From positions 1-20,408 of IMG/VR virus record IMGVR_UViG_3300007541_000317: a DNA stretch of 20,408 bases; one strand, given 5' to 3'. The number at the start of each line of letters is the position of its first letter. Within the stretch, counting starts at the first letter, position 1. Below, in pieces: positions 1-5,398 of the stretch. Made by a program: the position numbers and the translations under genes. Below the pieces are notes generated by a model. The model had not been told where the DNA came from. It was given only the letters and a program-made list of their open reading frames with translations, and did not search any database. The DNA comes from a virus.

Positions 1-3
1 GAA

Positions 4-54
4 ACCCGCTCCGGCGGGTCTGGCGGTGATGCCGCCACTGATGAGGCCCATCAG
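4..54. other. Three tandem perfect hairpins at the left edge
   Basis: Three back-to-back inverted repeats with almost no spacing. 4-9 ACCCGC pairs with 14-19 GCGGGT around the loop TCCG. 21-26 TGGCGG pairs with 32-37 CCGCCA. 38-43 CTGATG pairs with 49-54 CATCAG. No T-run follows on the plus strand, so this is not a plus-strand terminator. On the minus strand the first hairpin runs into TTTC at the window edge and could be the start of a terminator for a leftward gene. No open gene can be assigned to 1-73. An origin, a processed leader or the 3' end of an upstream gene are alternatives. Confidence 0.55.
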
Positions 55-73
55 CGTCTAAACAAAAAACTTG

Positions 74-103
74 TTGACATGTTCACAGTGCAGCGTTTAC
101 ACT
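74..103 (+). promoter_or_regulatory. Promoter P1 (sigma70 type) for the SprT/MoxR operon
   Basis: TTGACA at 74-79, an 18-base spacer, then TACACT at 98-103. The -35 is preceded by a run of A and ACTTG. The same arrangement, including the flanking ACTTGTTGACA, recurs at 2557, and the -10 form TANACT recurs at 2581 and 9077. The predicted RNA starts near 110 and would have a leader of about 40 bases before the ATG at 152. Confidence 0.75.
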
Positions 104-151
104 GCGAAACATTCGAACAGCGCACCAACAAAACAGCAGGAGTTTTCACCC

Positions 152-757
152 ATGTTCACTGAAAGAGAAACTTGGCTCGCCGCCGCCGCCGTCGCACTTC
201 AGCACGAAGTGTTCACCGCCGCCCATATCGATCCCGCGCAATGGCAACAACGCAAGTATCGTGTTGCCTGTGGGTTCCCAATCGGATATCGCGGTTCACG
301 CACCGGCAAAATTACCCTCGGTCAGGCATTCGATCCGTCCATTTCGGCGGACGGAACCTTCGAGGTGTTCATCAACCCGATCCTCGACAAGCCGCTCGAC
401 GTCATCGCGGTACTCGCCCATGAGTTTGGGCATGTGCATGCGGGGATCGAGTGCGGTCACCGTGGCGAATTCGCCCGAGTGTCCCGTGCCATTGGCCTCG
501 AAGGCCCGTTGACTTCCACGGTTCCGAGTGACGCCCTGCGCGTCAAGTTGCAGGGGATCGTGGATGTGTTGGGGGCCTACCCGCATGCCAAAGTCGATCC
601 GAATGCCCGCAAGAAACAGGGGACTCGGCTGCTCAAGTTGCAGTGCAGTTCCTGCGGGTGGACGGCTCGGGTCTCGGCCTTGCAGGGCAATCGTTTACAC
701 GCTGCGTCTGCATGCCCCGTGTGCAACAGCATCAACTCACTCATCGTGGAGGGCTGA
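152..757 (+). CDS. SprT-like zinc metallopeptidase
   Basis: 201 residues. The HEFGH motif at residues 90-94, followed by VHAG, is the catalytic zinc site of a gluzincin-type peptidase. The C-terminal pairs CSSC (165-168) and CPVC (188-191) form a zinc ribbon as in SprT/Spartan-like proteins. Members of that family cleave proteins, in eukaryotes notably DNA-crosslinked ones; the phage substrate is unknown. The frame is open back to a TTG at 71, but that codon overlaps the -35 box; the ATG at 152 follows a good AGGAG at 139-143, so it is chosen. The stop lies 2 bases before the AAA+ ATPase gene, implying one transcript from P1. The N-terminal 80 residues show no motif I can name. Assignment to the peptidase clan is firm; SprT in particular is likely rather than certain. 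Confidence 0.78.
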   Translation: MFTERETWLAAAAVALQHEVFTAAHIDPAQWQQRKYRVACGFPIGYRGSRTGKITLGQAFDPSISADGTFEVFINPILDKPLDVIAVLAHEFGHVHAGIECGHRGEFARVSRAIGLEGPLTSTVPSDALRVKLQGIVDVLGAYPHAKVDPNARKKQGTRLLKLQCSSCGWTARVSALQGNRLHAASACPVCNSINSLIVEG

Positions 758-759
758 TC

Positions 760-1761
760 ATGTCCAAGCGTACCTTTTCACTGCCCCTGTCCGACTCGGA
801 TCGGGCCTATTTGAAAATGCACTCGGTGCGACAGGGCAAGTCGCCGAATGCTTCGGACGATGTGCTTCTCGCGGTCTGGAACGGGGTTGATCCCGCCCCC
901 GTCCGTGCGGAACTGGATGCCGAGACCATCGAGTCGATTCGCCGTGACGCTGTCGCAGCAGCCGTTGCGGCAGTCGAACAGCACCGCCCCGTGCGGATCG
1001 AACTCAAGCAGGGTGCGGAGATTCGTACCCTGCCTGAGGGTCACCGTCACCCCGTGTTCGCGGACGTCTTAGCGGCCCTCTCCGTGCGTGAGAATGTGTA
1101 TTTGGTTGGCCCCGCAGGGTCAGGCAAAACCACCATCGCGTCGCAGTCTGCTCACGCTCTGGATATCCCGTTCTACAGCACGGGTGCAGTGGGCATGCCG
1201 TACCAGTTGCTCGGGTTCCTGAACGCCGAAGGGCGGTACATGGAGACCGACTTGTATCGGGCCTATGTGAACGGTGGCGTGTTCCTGTTCGATGAAATCG
1301 ATGCGTCATCCGCGCAGGCACTGCTCGCATTCAACGCGATTGCCGCCAATGACCTTGCCGCCTTTCCTATCGGCACGGTTAAACGGCATCCGGACTTTGT
1401 GATCATCGCCGCCGCGAATACATGGGGATCGGGTGCGACTGCCGAGTATGTGGGCCGCGCCCAACTCGACGCCGCTACGCTTGATCGATTCGCGTTCATC
1501 ACCATGGACTATGACGAGCGTCTGGAACTTGCGATTGCAAGTAATGACGAGTGGACGCGCCATGTCCAAGCGTTCCGCCGCATCACCCGCGAGTTGAAAA
1601 TTCGCTGCGTCGTGTCGCCCCGTGCGTCGATCAAGGGCGGCAAGTTACTCAGCGCGGGTCTCAAGTGGAATCGCGTCGAGGAAATGCTTTTGATTCGCGG
1701 ACTGTCGGCCAATGAAGTCGAACAAATTCGCTATCAATTACCCGCGAGGAAAGTCGCATGA
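760..1761 (+). CDS. MoxR-type AAA+ ATPase
   Basis: 333 residues. Walker A GPAGSGKT is at 117-124, Walker B GVFLFDEID at 173-181, and the sensor-1 stretch AAANT at 217-221. An arginine-finger candidate (R243) sits in the LDRF segment. This is the AAA_5/MoxR arrangement: a hexameric chaperone that usually works with a von Willebrand A (vWA) protein. The first 100 residues are an extension outside the ATPase core, ending in a helical Ala/Val-rich part (64-75). The start is the ATG at 760, after GGAGGG in the tail of the upstream gene; an upstream start at 643 would overlap that gene heavily and is rejected. The stop overlaps the next start as ATGA, so it is translationally coupled to the vWA-like gene, the expected partner. 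Likely cytosolic. Confidence 0.85.
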   Translation: MSKRTFSLPLSDSDRAYLKMHSVRQGKSPNASDDVLLAVWNGVDPAPVRAELDAETIESIRRDAVAAAVAAVEQHRPVRIELKQGAEIRTLPEGHRHPVFADVLAALSVRENVYLVGPAGSGKTTIASQSAHALDIPFYSTGAVGMPYQLLGFLNAEGRYMETDLYRAYVNGGVFLFDEIDASSAQALLAFNAIAANDLAAFPIGTVKRHPDFVIIAAANTWGSGATAEYVGRAQLDAATLDRFAFITMDYDERLELAIASNDEWTRHVQAFRRITRELKIRCVVSPRASIKGGKLLSAGLKWNRVEEMLLIRGLSANEVEQIRYQLPARKVA

Positions 1762-2537
1762 TTTACCGCTACAACGCAGACTCATGGGATGAATTCATCC
1801 GCGACCTACGCACCCGCAAAATCAACTGGTGCGATGACGGCTCCGAAGGACGGGGTAGCCGCAGTTGGTATGGGTGTCGGTCATGGGAAGAGGCCCTCGA
1901 CTATGCAGCCAAGGGTCACCCCTCTGCCCGTGCCGCAGTCGATTCGGTCACCGTTAAGGTAACGTCCGCACCGGAACCGCTCTGGGATGTCGCCCCTGTC
2001 GGCGCGTTCCCGTGCATCCCTGCGTATGCCGCAGGGGTTCCCGAGGACATGTTCGTGCAGTCCGAGGATGCACCGCCGACTTCGACACCGATTGTCAAAA
2101 TCGCAGTCAACATGGCTGCGAGTGCGGGCATCGATGCGGATCACATTGTCAATCGCGGTGCTGCGATTGTGACATTGATCGACCGCATCCAATCGACAGG
2201 GCGGCGGGTGGAGTTGATCGCGTTCCAACACTGCTACAGCGGTGACAACAAATACATTTGGAGCGTGACGGTTAAACGCCCTGAGGAACCGGTCAACATC
2301 GACCGTATCGGTCTCGCATTCGCGACGCCGATCATGCTCCGCCGGTTCTTCTTTCGGGTCATGGAATTCATGACACCGCGAGTCGTATATGGGTATGGAA
2401 AACCTACGCACTTCGAGGATGAGTGCAACGGGTTCCACCTAACGATCCCGAACATCAGGGGCAGCGACTACTGCACCCCTGATATCGCGAATCGTACCGT
2501 GCAGGGTCTCTGGGAGAGGGCGGCACTCGCCGCCTGA
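1758..2537 (+). CDS. vWA-like partner of the MoxR ATPase, metal site degenerate
   Basis: 259 residues. The segment at about 112-155 reads as a von Willebrand A core: a hydrophobic beta strand (VKIAVNMAASAGI), the RGAAIVTLIDRI helix, then GRRVELIAF as the next strand. This matches phage proteins found beside MoxR ATPases; I recall a family named DUF7192 but cannot verify it here. The MIDAS sequence DxSxS, which binds metal in classical vWA domains, reads NMAAS, so the usual Asp is missing. Residues 1-60 are rich in Trp and charged residues; 68-105 is a Pro/Ala-rich linker. Start and stop are clear: the ATG overlaps the ATPase stop by 4 bases. Probably it presents substrates to the ATPase; that is inference from family pairing. 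Confidence 0.6.
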   Translation: MIYRYNADSWDEFIRDLRTRKINWCDDGSEGRGSRSWYGCRSWEEALDYAAKGHPSARAAVDSVTVKVTSAPEPLWDVAPVGAFPCIPAYAAGVPEDMFVQSEDAPPTSTPIVKIAVNMAASAGIDADHIVNRGAAIVTLIDRIQSTGRRVELIAFQHCYSGDNKYIWSVTVKRPEEPVNIDRIGLAFATPIMLRRFFFRVMEFMTPRVVYGYGKPTHFEDECNGFHLTIPNIRGSDYCTPDIANRTVQGLWERAALAA

Positions 2538-2556
2538 TCCCCCCACAAAATACTTG

Positions 2557-2586
2557 TTGACAACAGAACAACGACACAACTAAACT
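2557..2586 (+). promoter_or_regulatory. Promoter P2 (sigma70 type), sequence twin of P1
   Basis: TTGACA at 2557-2562, an 18-base spacer and TAAACT at 2581-2586. ACTTG directly before TTGACA and the AC-rich leader ending in ACAGCAGGAG match P1. It lies in the 76-base gap after the vWA-like gene and would start transcription near 2593, shortly before the ATG at 2614. It gives the small-gene cluster its own transcript. Confidence 0.75.
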
Positions 2587-2613
2587 TTGAAACACCAACA
2601 GCAGGAGAGCGAC

Positions 2614-3276
2614 ATGACACAGATCAACATCCCGTCGATCAACATCGACACCCCGATCCCCTACACCCTGCAATTGCGAGGCAACGGGCAACCCTTGGAG
2701 GGACTCCGTACCCATGCTTGGAGTCAACTGGCATATGTGAAGATCACTGAACGCCATTCAAGGTGGAGCGGGGGTGTTGGCGAAGTGATTGGCTACAACG
2801 TCACGACCGTAGGACTCTCGCCGCAGACCAAGCGTCAGAAGGATTTCAACTTGAAAGAACGTGATGACATGGTGAAGTTTGTCAATGATTGGATCGCAAA
2901 GACCGTGGCGGCAGGACTCAAGAAGATGACAGAGCGGCAAGCCGAACTAAATGAGATGGAGCGTTCCCGTAACGAGCGCATCGCACGGCAGATTGAGACG
3001 GCGGGTGGCGTTGAGGCACGGCGGCAGGAGATCGTGCGAGAAGGTTACGACCTCGCCGCGCATGATGCCATGCAGTACGAGTCTACCGAGGTCTACGGAG
3101 CCATCATCACCGCACTCACCCACTCCACGCCCATCGTCCTCGACGAGAAGATACGCGACAGAATCCTCGCGAAGTACGAGAGCAGTAAAACTGATTGGAG
3201 CGTGGAGAATTACATCAACAATCGAACACAAGAGTTGGATGAATACTTGGGCAAGACCAAGACGGAGGCAGCATGA
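2614..3276 (+). CDS. Hypothetical protein with central coiled coil
   Basis: 220 residues, not recognised. Residues 1-70 look like beta strands (short hydrophobic and Thr/Ile/Val stretches). About 80-145 is strongly helical and charged (KERDDMVKFV, then ERQAELNEMERSRNERIARQ), suggesting a coiled coil or long helix pair. The rest is helical with an acidic-basic tail ending TKTEAA. There is no signal peptide or membrane segment. The ATG at 2614 follows GCAGGAG by 8 bases and is preferred to an in-frame TTG at 2587 that lies in the promoter. As first gene after P2 and by far the largest in this cluster, it is probably the most highly made. Its stop overlaps the next ATG by 4 bases. Confidence 0.7.
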   Translation: MTQINIPSINIDTPIPYTLQLRGNGQPLEGLRTHAWSQLAYVKITERHSRWSGGVGEVIGYNVTTVGLSPQTKRQKDFNLKERDDMVKFVNDWIAKTVAAGLKKMTERQAELNEMERSRNERIARQIETAGGVEARRQEIVREGYDLAAHDAMQYESTEVYGAIITALTHSTPIVLDEKIRDRILAKYESSKTDWSVENYINNRTQELDEYLGKTKTEAA

Positions 3277-3470
3277 ACTTCAATCGCAACATGCTCCCGA
3301 CTCTGGGAGTCAACTGGCACTACTTCAACAATGAAAAGGACGCGCTCGCATTTGCCAATTGGGCGGAGCGCGAGACCCGTAGAGCGGAGCATCCCTGCAC
3401 CGCTACGGTCATCGTTGAGGATGATCGCCCTGCGGATGAGCGATACGGCGTCAAGGTTTCCAACTGGTGA
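3273..3470 (+). CDS. Small hypothetical protein
   Basis: 65 residues, not recognised. The order is an aromatic N-terminal part (NWHYFNN), an amphipathic helix rich in Ala, Glu and Arg (KDALAFANWAERETRR), then a beta pair (TATVIVEDD and GVKVSNW). This helix-then-hairpin pattern suits a small globular DNA- or protein-binding domain, but no family is evident. The ATG overlaps the previous stop as ATGA, so it is probably translated by re-initiation. No transmembrane segment or zinc site is present. Confidence 0.65.
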   Translation: MNFNRNMLPTLGVNWHYFNNEKDALAFANWAERETRRAEHPCTATVIVEDDRPADERYGVKVSNW

Positions 3471-3478
3471 GGTGCAGC

Positions 3479-3688
3479 ATGAGCATTCAACAAAAACTCG
3501 AAGCGGTTTCGCCCGCTGCTAAGTATGCGTATCACATTGGCGTGAACCGTGCGAGTCGTGACAACGCATTGAGCCGCGCCAGAATCGAGACGGACGCATG
3601 GCGAAAGCATTGGATACACATTGCCCGTGCATACCATTTAAACATGATGGGGTGGATCGCCATCCTGAACATAGGGGAACAGCAATGA
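3479..3688 (+). CDS. Small basic hypothetical protein
   Basis: 69 residues, not recognised. It is almost wholly helical and basic, with many Ala, Arg and His; Trp and Ile cluster at the C-terminal end (MMGWIAILNI), a possible membrane-touching or packing helix. The ATG at 3479 has GAGGTG just upstream. A GTG at 3467 that overlaps the previous stop as GTGA is an alternative giving four more residues. The codon pair for Leu-Asn near its end forms part of ATTTAAAC at 3636-3643, one of the recurring motifs in this window. Its stop overlaps the next ATG by 4 bases. Confidence 0.6.
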   Translation: MSIQQKLEAVSPAAKYAYHIGVNRASRDNALSRARIETDAWRKHWIHIARAYHLNMMGWIAILNIGEQQ

Positions 3689-3819
3689 CCAGAGCAGACA
3701 AAATTGGTGGGGCCATTCGACTCGGGTTGATTGCCCTGATTTATATCCTCGCAGGATTCATTGAGCCTTGCGACAACGAACCCAACTGCCATGCTCCAAA
3801 GGAGTTTAAACATGAGTGA
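3685..3819 (+). CDS. 44-residue single-pass membrane protein
   Basis: 44 residues. A short basic N-terminus (MTRADKIGGAIR) is followed by one hydrophobic segment at about 11-27 (IRLGLIALIYILAGF). The tail is acidic then basic and carries two Cys (CDNEPNC). Charge placement suggests N-in topology. Size and form fit small phage membrane proteins such as holin-like or superinfection-exclusion factors, but one such segment is not enough to assign function. The ATG overlaps the previous stop as ATGA. The last 8 bases overlap the next gene, whose ribosome site AAAGGAG and the motif GTTTAAAC (3804-3811) lie inside this frame. Confidence 0.6.
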   Translation: MTRADKIGGAIRLGLIALIYILAGFIEPCDNEPNCHAPKEFKHE

Positions 3820-4003
3820 TCCTTATGCCGCCATGCTCGATGCCGAGTACCGCGAACTCAAGGCACAGCTACATCGCCATGCGGCGAAGTTCGAAGCCTT
3901 GCAGGCACAGTACCTGCGCGAGTCCAATCAGCTATCGGATGCACTCACAAAAAAATGGATTGAGTTACAACAACACCGACAGGAGATGTCCCGTGGACAA
4001 TAA
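3812..4003 (+). CDS. Small helical hypothetical protein
   Basis: 63 residues, not recognised. Residues 8-58 form a continuous charged amphipathic helix with hydrophobic residues at heptad-like spacing (YRELKAQLHRHAAKFEALQA), so a dimeric coiled coil is likely. There is no membrane segment. The ATG at 3812 is preceded by GGAG at 3801-3804; the 8-base palindrome GTTTAAAC sits exactly between the ribosome site and the start codon, the only case in the window where it occupies a translation-initiation spacer. It overlaps the previous gene by 8 bases and the next by 11. Confidence 0.6.
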   Translation: MSDPYAAMLDAEYRELKAQLHRHAAKFEALQAQYLRESNQLSDALTKKWIELQQHRQEMSRGQ

Positions 4004-4151
4004 TCAAATTGTTTTTCTGCTACAAAAGATCCTGCTTGGGCAGGCTAAGATCGAAGAACGGATCAAGGTAATCGAACAGGCACTGGCGTCAGACCCATGG
4101 ACGCAAGGGCGTAGAGAGTACGAAGAGTTCGAAAACGAAATCCCTTTTTGA
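3993..4151 (+). CDS. Small acidic hypothetical protein, GTG start
   Basis: 52 residues, not recognised. An N-terminal amphipathic helix (IVFLLQKILLGQAKIEERIKVI) is followed by a short acidic, aromatic tail (EYEEFENEIPF). A tail ending in acidic residues then IPF recalls the partner-binding tip of single-stranded DNA-binding proteins, but the body is too short for an OB fold. The GTG at 3993 lies 7 bases after AGGAG (3981-3985), placed within the end of the upstream gene. An earlier ATG in this frame at 3816 would overlap the upstream gene almost fully and is rejected. Confidence 0.55.
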   Translation: MDNNQIVFLLQKILLGQAKIEERIKVIEQALASDPWTQGRREYEEFENEIPF

Positions 4152-4161
4152 GGTGACCACT

Positions 4162-4491
4162 ATGAACGAAGAACGCATGTTTGTTGATCCCGAGACCGGT
4201 GACATGCATCCGGAGTCCTACTATCGGATGGAGAACATCGACCTCGATACCCTGCTAGAGGCCGTCGAAATGGACGGTGATCTAGCGTTCGAAATCAAGG
4301 TGCAAAACCTTGAACGCATGAACATCAAGCACCCTGTGGTGTTCGCTATCTTTGCAGACTTCTGCCAATCCATGCGGGAAGCTGCCGAGCAGGCCGAGAG
4401 CGACGATGATCGAGAGACCTTTGAGAATGTCGCTGCGTACACGGCGCGGGTGATGCTTCAAAAGTTGGGCAAGAAGGTGACCCAACATTGA
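4162..4491 (+). CDS. Acidic hypothetical protein
   Basis: 109 residues, not recognised. It is strongly acidic, with a patterned N-terminus (FVDPETGDMHPESYYRM) and then several helices (DLDTLLEAVEMDG, FAIFADFCQSMREAAEQAE, TFENVAAYTARVMLQKL). A small acidic phage protein in an early-type cluster could be a nucleic-acid mimic or an inhibitor of a host enzyme; that is only a suggestion from charge. The ATG at 4162 has GAGGTG at 4150-4155; GTG at 4153 is an alternative start. Its stop TGA overlaps the next gene's TTG start. Confidence 0.65.
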   Translation: MNEERMFVDPETGDMHPESYYRMENIDLDTLLEAVEMDGDLAFEIKVQNLERMNIKHPVVFAIFADFCQSMREAAEQAESDDDRETFENVAAYTARVMLQKLGKKVTQH

Positions 4492-4682
4492 TTGAGTTCA
4501 AAGATGCGGAGGGGAACACTCTGGTCTGGGTGTTCCCTTCCGAAGGACGGTTCTGGAAAGACCGGTGGATCGCCTTCACTAATTCAGGCGAATTTATTTA
4601 TCACAAAGGATCTAAAGACTCTGCTTATAATTGGGCGAGAGAGTATGTGAGTCAGGTAAACAAAGAGGAGACGAGAGCATGA
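4488..4682 (+). CDS. Small hypothetical protein, TTG start
   Basis: 64 residues, not recognised. It is rich in aromatic residues (Trp, Phe and Tyr in about one in six positions) with predicted short strands (EFKDAEGNTLVWVF) followed by a helix (DSAYNWAREYVSQVNKEET). This fits a small beta-sheet plus helix fold. The only sensible start is the TTG at 4488, which overlaps the upstream stop as TTGA and follows AAGGTGA. The next gene starts within its stop as ATGA. The weak start suggests low expression dependent on translation of the gene before it. Confidence 0.55.
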   Translation: MIEFKDAEGNTLVWVFPSEGRFWKDRWIAFTNSGEFIYHKGSKDSAYNWAREYVSQVNKEETRA

Positions 4683-4867
4683 AGAGATTGATTGTGTTGA
4701 TGGCTGTGTTGGCGAGCGCGTCAGCGTTTGCTCAGAACAGAACGGCGTTCTTCAAGTACGAGCGGGTAACCGGTTCGACCAAGCAGTGTTACTACGACTA
4801 TTTGGGTAGCGAGTATGTCCGCACCATGCGGTCTATCGATCTCTGCCCCTTGACGATTCGCGTTTAA
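4679..4867 (+). CDS. Small exported protein with signal peptide
   Basis: 62 residues. Residues 1-19 are a textbook Sec signal peptide: MKR, a hydrophobic core LIVLMAVLASASA, then the cleavage motif AFAQ, leaving about 43 residues outside the inner membrane. There is no lipobox Cys, so it is not a lipoprotein. The mature part has two Cys (KQC and DLC) that could form a disulphide in the periplasm. Function is not recognised; periplasmic phage proteins of this size include superinfection-exclusion and lysis-control factors. The ATG overlaps the upstream stop as ATGA. The stop codon TAA lies inside a GTTTAAAC palindrome (4862-4869), and a terminator follows within 20 bases, so it closes the P2 operon. 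Confidence 0.65.
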   Translation: MKRLIVLMAVLASASAFAQNRTAFFKYERVTGSTKQCYYDYLGSEYVRTMRSIDLCPLTIRV

Positions 4868-4882
4868 ACTCCTTCAGTGGGA

Positions 4883-4917
4883 ACCCCGATACCTGTCATG
4901 GGTGTCGGGGTTTTTTT
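4883..4917 (+). terminator. Intrinsic terminator closing the P2 operon
   Basis: ACCCCGATACC (4883-4893) pairs with GGTGTCGGGGT (4901-4911), 11 pairs with one G-U wobble, followed by seven T from 4911. The polarity fits plus-strand transcripts only. The opposing minus-strand gene ends at 4916, so its last bases touch the T-run. Confidence 0.88.
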
Positions 4918-5398
4918 ATTTCAGGACTCTATCAATCGGTAACAGTTCGTTTTGTGTGGCGGCATAGCCTTCGCCATGACCCAAGTTAATCAGCCGACTT
5001 GGCTGAATGAGTTCCGTCGAACTCATGAATCCCGCGCAACGATATGTCGGGAACTCCCCCACCATCAGCACAAAAAGATCGACCTTCGTCACATCCTTCC
5101 ACCGCACCGAGAGCAATCGCCCTGAGGCGTAGGTGGTGGACTTCACATCGACCGCCCTGCCATCTCGAAGATAGCAATCGGCAGCGTTGGTGTGATCGAG
5201 ATCTAAATCAGGGTAGATGTTCGCGAGTTTACAAAAGGCAATCTCTGAGGCGATCCCCTCAAGGTCAGTGAGTTCGTTCGACTGATCCCCCATCTTCGCA
5301 TTGAAGAGTCCCTTCGCCCTCGCGTTCTGGTATCGGCGAGTAGCTAGGAACTTAGCAAGCCTTTGCTCTGCTTCACTCAGCACAATGAACTGGCTCAC
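4916..5398 (-). CDS. PD-(D/E)XK-like nuclease candidate
   Basis: 160 residues. The pattern EGIASEIAF (47-55), D74, and GRAVDVKS (80-87, with D84 and K86) matches the E / D / (D/E)xK active-site layout of restriction-endonuclease-like proteins, where a lone acidic residue precedes a strand ending in DxK. Family knowledge suggests phosphodiester cleavage; I cannot name a closer family, and an inactive fold is possible. The start is a GTG that overlaps the stop of the primase-helicase as GTGA, so the two are coupled. No ATG near the start is available. Being downstream of primase-helicase, it likely works in DNA metabolism, for instance host DNA degradation or replication-intermediate processing. 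Confidence 0.6.
   Translation of the reverse strand: MSQFIVLSEAEQRLAKFLATRRYQNARAKGLFNAKMGDQSNELTDLEGIASEIAFCKLANIYPDLDLDHTNAADCYLRDGRAVDVKSTTYASGRLLSVRWKDVTKVDLFVLMVGEFPTYRCAGFMSSTELIQPSRLINLGHGEGYAATQNELLPIDRVLK

Noticed and set aside
71-151. TTG start at 71 for the SprT-like gene
   Set aside because: It overlaps the -35 box of P1 and lacks a ribosome site; ATG at 152 has AGGAG.
1881-2438. Minus frame of 185 codons
   Set aside because: Antisense to the vWA-like gene; no domain and no ribosome site.
3986-4003. ATG at 3986 as start of the next small gene
   Set aside because: It belongs to the frame of the gene ending at 4003; the GTG at 3993 opens the right frame.
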